A DNA stretch of 64,000 nucleotides from Citrobacter sp. RHB25-C09. GTDB taxonomy: Bacteria; Pseudomonadota; Gammaproteobacteria; Enterobacterales; Enterobacteriaceae. Where the stretch lies: contig NZ_CP057483.1 of the NCBI RefSeq assembly GCF_013836145.1, positions 248,001 to 312,000 of the forward strand, given 5' to 3'. The notes under the pieces are model-generated. The model ran no database searches. It saw only the letters and a program-made list of their open reading frames with translations, and was not told the DNA's origin. How positions within the stretch are numbered: the first letter of the stretch is position 1; every line of letters starts with the position of its first letter. Shown here one piece after another: positions 61,477-64,000 of this stretch. A program made the translations under genes and the position numbers.

Positions 61477-62172
61477 ATGATCTACTTACGCAAAGCAAAC
61501 GACCGTGGCCACGCAAATCATGGCTGGCTGGATTCCTGGCATTCTTTCTCTTTTGCTGATTATTACGATCCGAACTTTATGGGATTCTCGGCGCTGCGCG
61601 TGATTAACGATGACGTGATCGAAGCAGGCCAGGGCTTTGGTACCCATCCGCATAAAGACATGGAAATCCTGACCTACGTGCTGGAAGGCGCGGTAGAGCA
61701 CCAGGACAGCATGGGTAATAAAGAGCAGGTTCCGGCCGGTGAGTTTCAGATTATGAGTGCGGGTACCGGGATTCGTCATTCCGAATACAACCCGAGCAAA
61801 ACGGATCGTCTGCGTCTTTATCAGATCTGGATCATTCCAGAAAAAACCGGGATCACGCCACGCTATGAGCAGCGCCGTTTTGACGCCACTCAGGGCAAAC
61901 AACTGGTACTGTCGCCGGACGCTCGTGACGGTTCGCTGAAAGTGAATCAGGATATGGAGCTATACCGCTGGGCGCTGTTGAAAGATGAGCAGTCGGTGCA
62001 TCAGATTGCCGCTGAACGTCGCGTCTGGATCCAGGTGGTAAAAGGCGAGGTGACCATTAATGGCACCAAAGCCACCACCAGCGATGGTCTGGCAATTTGG
62101 GACGAGCAGGCGCTATCGATTCATGCTGACAGCGAAAGCGAAATTCTTCTGTTTGACCTGCCACCGGTCTAA
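61477..62172 (+). CDS. yhhW: Pirin-like quercetin 2,3-dioxygenase YhhW
   Basis: 231 aa from ATG 61477, E. coli length. Two cupin domains; metal ligands in GTHPHKDMEILTYVLEG (His57, His59 by E. coli numbering) and SAGTGIRHSEYNP. In vitro quercetinase; physiological substrate unknown. Confidence 0.95.
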   Translation: MIYLRKANDRGHANHGWLDSWHSFSFADYYDPNFMGFSALRVINDDVIEAGQGFGTHPHKDMEILTYVLEGAVEHQDSMGNKEQVPAGEFQIMSAGTGIRHSEYNPSKTDRLRLYQIWIIPEKTGITPRYEQRRFDATQGKQLVLSPDARDGSLKVNQDMELYRWALLKDEQSVHQIAAERRVWIQVVKGEVTINGTKATTSDGLAIWDEQALSIHADSESEILLFDLPPV

Positions 62173-62179
62173 ATAATTT

Positions 62180-62211
62180 CTCAACCTTCCCTTTAAACGG
62201 GGAAGGTTGAG
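62180..62211 (+). terminator. Strong hairpin between yhhW and gntR
   Basis: CTCAACCTTCCC (62180-62191) and GGGAAGGTTGAG (62200-62211) form a perfect 12-bp stem with an eight-base loop. The tail CTTTGT is a weak T run, so termination may be partial. Confidence 0.65.
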
Positions 62212-62262
62212 CTTTGTCCGTGATAAACTGAGCAAATCTCTCACTCAAGATTTCTCAGGACG

Positions 62263-63258
62263 ATGAAAAAGAAAAGACCCGTACTTCAGGATGTCGCCGA
62301 CCGCGTAGGTGTGACCAAAATGACGGTCAGCCGTTTTTTGCGTAACCCGGAGCAAGTCTCCGTCGCGCTACGGGGCAAAATCGCTGCTGCACTTGATGAG
62401 CTGGGTTATATTCCCAATCGCGCGCCTGACATTCTTTCCAATGCCACCAGCCGGGCTATTGGCGTTCTGTTACCCTCTTTAACCAACCAGGTCTTCGCCG
62501 AAGTGCTGCGTGGTATTGAAGCAGTTACTGACGCTCACGGCTATCAGACTATGCTTGCGCACTATGGCTATAAGCCAGAGATGGAGCAGGAGCGTCTGGA
62601 GTCGATGCTCTCCTGGAACATTGACGGTCTGATCCTCACCGAGCGTACCCATACGCCACGAACGCTAAAAATGATTGAAGTCGCAGGTATTCCGGTGGTT
62701 GAGCTAATGGATAGCCAGTCGCCTTGTCTGGATATCGCCGTTGGCTTCGATAACTTTGAAGCTGCCCGTCAGATGACCGCCGCCATTATCGCGCGAGGCC
62801 ATCGCCATATTGCTTATCTCGGCGCACGTCTCGACGAACGTACTATCATCAAACAGAAGGGATATGAACAGGCGATGCTGGACGCAGGCCTGGTGCCTTA
62901 CAGTGTGATGGTCGAGCAATCTTCGTCTTACTCATCCGGTATTGAGCTTATCCGTCAGGCGCGTCGTGAATACCCGCAGCTGGACGGGATCTTCTGTACC
63001 AACGATGACCTGGCGGTGGGCGCAGCGTTTGAATGTCAGCGTTTGGGGCTGAAAATTCCCGACGATATGGCCATTGCCGGTTTTCACGGCCACGATATTG
63101 GTCAAGTGATGGAGCCGCGTCTGGCGAGCGTGCTCACGCCGCGTGAACGGATGGGCAGTATTGGTGCCGAGCGTCTGCTGGCGCGTATACGGGGTGAGTC
63201 CGTGATGCCGAGAATGTTAGATTTAGGTTTCACCTTGTCACCGGGTGGATCTATTTAA
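62263..63258 (+). CDS. gntR: Gluconate repressor GntR
   Basis: 331 aa LacI-family regulator, E. coli length. HTH at residues 7-26 (LQDVADRVGVTKMTVSRFLR) and a periplasmic-binding-like ligand domain. Represses gntK, gntU and the gntT regulon; gluconate relieves it. Its operator sites lie in the gap before gntK. Confidence 0.97.
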   Translation: MKKKRPVLQDVADRVGVTKMTVSRFLRNPEQVSVALRGKIAAALDELGYIPNRAPDILSNATSRAIGVLLPSLTNQVFAEVLRGIEAVTDAHGYQTMLAHYGYKPEMEQERLESMLSWNIDGLILTERTHTPRTLKMIEVAGIPVVELMDSQSPCLDIAVGFDNFEAARQMTAAIIARGHRHIAYLGARLDERTIIKQKGYEQAMLDAGLVPYSVMVEQSSSYSSGIELIRQARREYPQLDGIFCTNDDLAVGAAFECQRLGLKIPDDMAIAGFHGHDIGQVMEPRLASVLTPRERMGSIGAERLLARIRGESVMPRMLDLGFTLSPGGSI

Positions 63259-63338
63259 CCCTGCAAGTTTGAAGTAGCTCACAGTTATTCACTTCTGGCA
63301 CGAATGGATATTGCTTCTCTATTTATCCGGCTGGACAA

Positions 63339-63365
63339 TGTTACCGATAACAGTTACCCGTAACA
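63339..63365 (+). promoter_or_regulatory. Two adjacent GntR operators before gntK
   Basis: TGTTACCGATAACA (63339-63352) and GTTACCCGTAAC (63353-63364) are near-perfect dyads set end to end, resembling the GntR site. They lie 33-60 bp before the gntK start. Confidence 0.85.
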
Positions 63366-63397
63366 ATCACTGAATCTTGAACTGTGGGGGCACCACT

Positions 63398-63925
63398 TTG
63401 AGCACGACTAACCATGATCACCACATTTACGTTCTGATGGGCGTATCTGGCAGTGGCAAATCCGCTGTCGCCAGCGAAGTGGCGCATCAGCTACAGGCCG
63501 CGTTTCTTGATGGCGATTTTCTGCATCCGCGTCGCAACATTGAGAAAATGGCCTCCGGCGAACCGTTAAACGACGATGACCGTAAGCCGTGGCTGCAGGC
63601 GCTGAATGATGCCGCATTTGCGATGCAGCGTACCAACAAGGTGTCGCTGATCGTCTGTTCTGCACTGAAAAAAACCTATCGCGACCTGCTGCGTGACGGT
63701 AACCCGAACCTCTCCTTTATCTACCTGAAAGGCGATTTCGACGTGATCGAAAGCCGACTGAAGGCGCGTAAAGGCCATTTCTTCAAAACTCAAATGCTGG
63801 TCACTCAGTTTGAAACTCTGCAAGAGCCGGGCGCAGAGGAAAAAGATGTCCTGGTGGTCGATATCGATCAACCGCTGGAAGGCGTTGTGGCAAGTACGAT
63901 CGAGGTCATTAATAAAAGGCAGTAA
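63398..63925 (+). CDS. gntK: Thermoresistant gluconokinase GntK
   Basis: 175 aa with a TTG start at 63398 matching the E. coli N-terminus STTNHDHH; the ATG at 63377 would add seven unrelated residues. P-loop GVSGSGKSA near residue 15. Phosphorylates gluconate for the Entner-Doudoroff pathway. gntU follows three bases later. Confidence 0.95.
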   Translation: MSTTNHDHHIYVLMGVSGSGKSAVASEVAHQLQAAFLDGDFLHPRRNIEKMASGEPLNDDDRKPWLQALNDAAFAMQRTNKVSLIVCSALKKTYRDLLRDGNPNLSFIYLKGDFDVIESRLKARKGHFFKTQMLVTQFETLQEPGAEEKDVLVVDIDQPLEGVVASTIEVINKRQ

Positions 63926-63928
63926 CTT

Positions 63929-64000
63929 TTGAGTACATTAACGCTGGTTTTGACAGCAGTAGGTTCTGTTTTACTGCTGCTGTTTTTAGTGATGAAGGCG
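63929..64000 (+). CDS. gntU: Low-affinity gluconate permease GntU (5' fragment)
   Basis: TTG start at 63929, then STLTLVLTAVGSVLLLLF, the first membrane helix of GntU. Cut by the window after 24 codons. Same TTG start pattern as gntK. Confidence 0.93.
   Translation, partial: MSTLTLVLTAVGSVLLLLFLVMKA

Noticed and set aside
1..64000. CRISPR arrays, tRNA or rRNA genes, insertion sequences, prophage integrase
   Set aside because: None seen; the regular repeats present are REP/BIME elements.

Overview
The window reads as chromosome of an Enterobacteriaceae close to Escherichia, Salmonella and Citrobacter. Most genes recall E. coli K-12 proteins of equal length, and the order nikR-nikABCDE ... 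acpT ... yhhT-yhhS-dcrB-yhhQ-tusA ... zntA-yhhN-yhhM-yhhL-rsmD-ftsYEX-rpoH-livJ-panM-livKHMGF-ugpBAECQ-yhhA-ggt ... yhhY-ryhB-yhhX-yhhW-gntRKU is the K-12 order in inverted orientation. The accessory content (full aryl polyene cluster, TRAP transporter, phd-doc, two Hcp effector loci) fits a Citrobacter-like genome. The genus is an inference and no 16S is present.

Layout. 1-1280: a cut-off M48 lipoprotein protease and a DcrB-like lipoprotein, both accessory. 1558-6878: nickel importer NikABCDE and repressor NikR, with a perfect NikR operator before nikA. 7056-22790: acpT plus an 18-gene aryl polyene (APE) cluster apeR-apeA, all on the minus strand and mostly joined by 4-base ATGA overlaps. 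It encodes a type II ketosynthase/chain-length-factor system, two ACPs, an AMP ligase, dehydratases, a reductase, lipid/glycosyl transferases and an MMPL/LolA-type export module. 23149-27276: yhhT, yhhS, dcrB, yhhQ, tusA.

27536-29315 is an AT-rich island. It holds an Hcp fused to an unrecognised C-terminal domain, a small overlapping gene that is a likely immunity gene, and a second copy of that small gene broken by a single stop codon. Then come a three-gene TRAP transporter (29508-32309), zntA with its ZntR operator, yhhN/M/L, rsmD, ftsYEX, rpoH, a PuuE-like aminotransferase, the liv branched-chain amino acid system with panM between livJ and livK, phd-doc, and the PhoB-type ugp glycerol-phosphate operon, ending at ggt.

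57747-59079 is a second orphan Hcp-toxin/immunity pair. It lies between ggt and yhhY, where K-12 carries the Hcp-like yhhZ, and is bracketed by a 42-bp direct repeat derived from a REP element. The window closes with yhhY, the iron-regulated sRNA RyhB, yhhX, yhhW and the gluconate genes gntR, gntK and gntU (cut off). REP/BIME elements separate many transcription units, and one is translated in frame inside the signal peptide of apeN. No tRNA, rRNA, CRISPR array or insertion sequence was seen.
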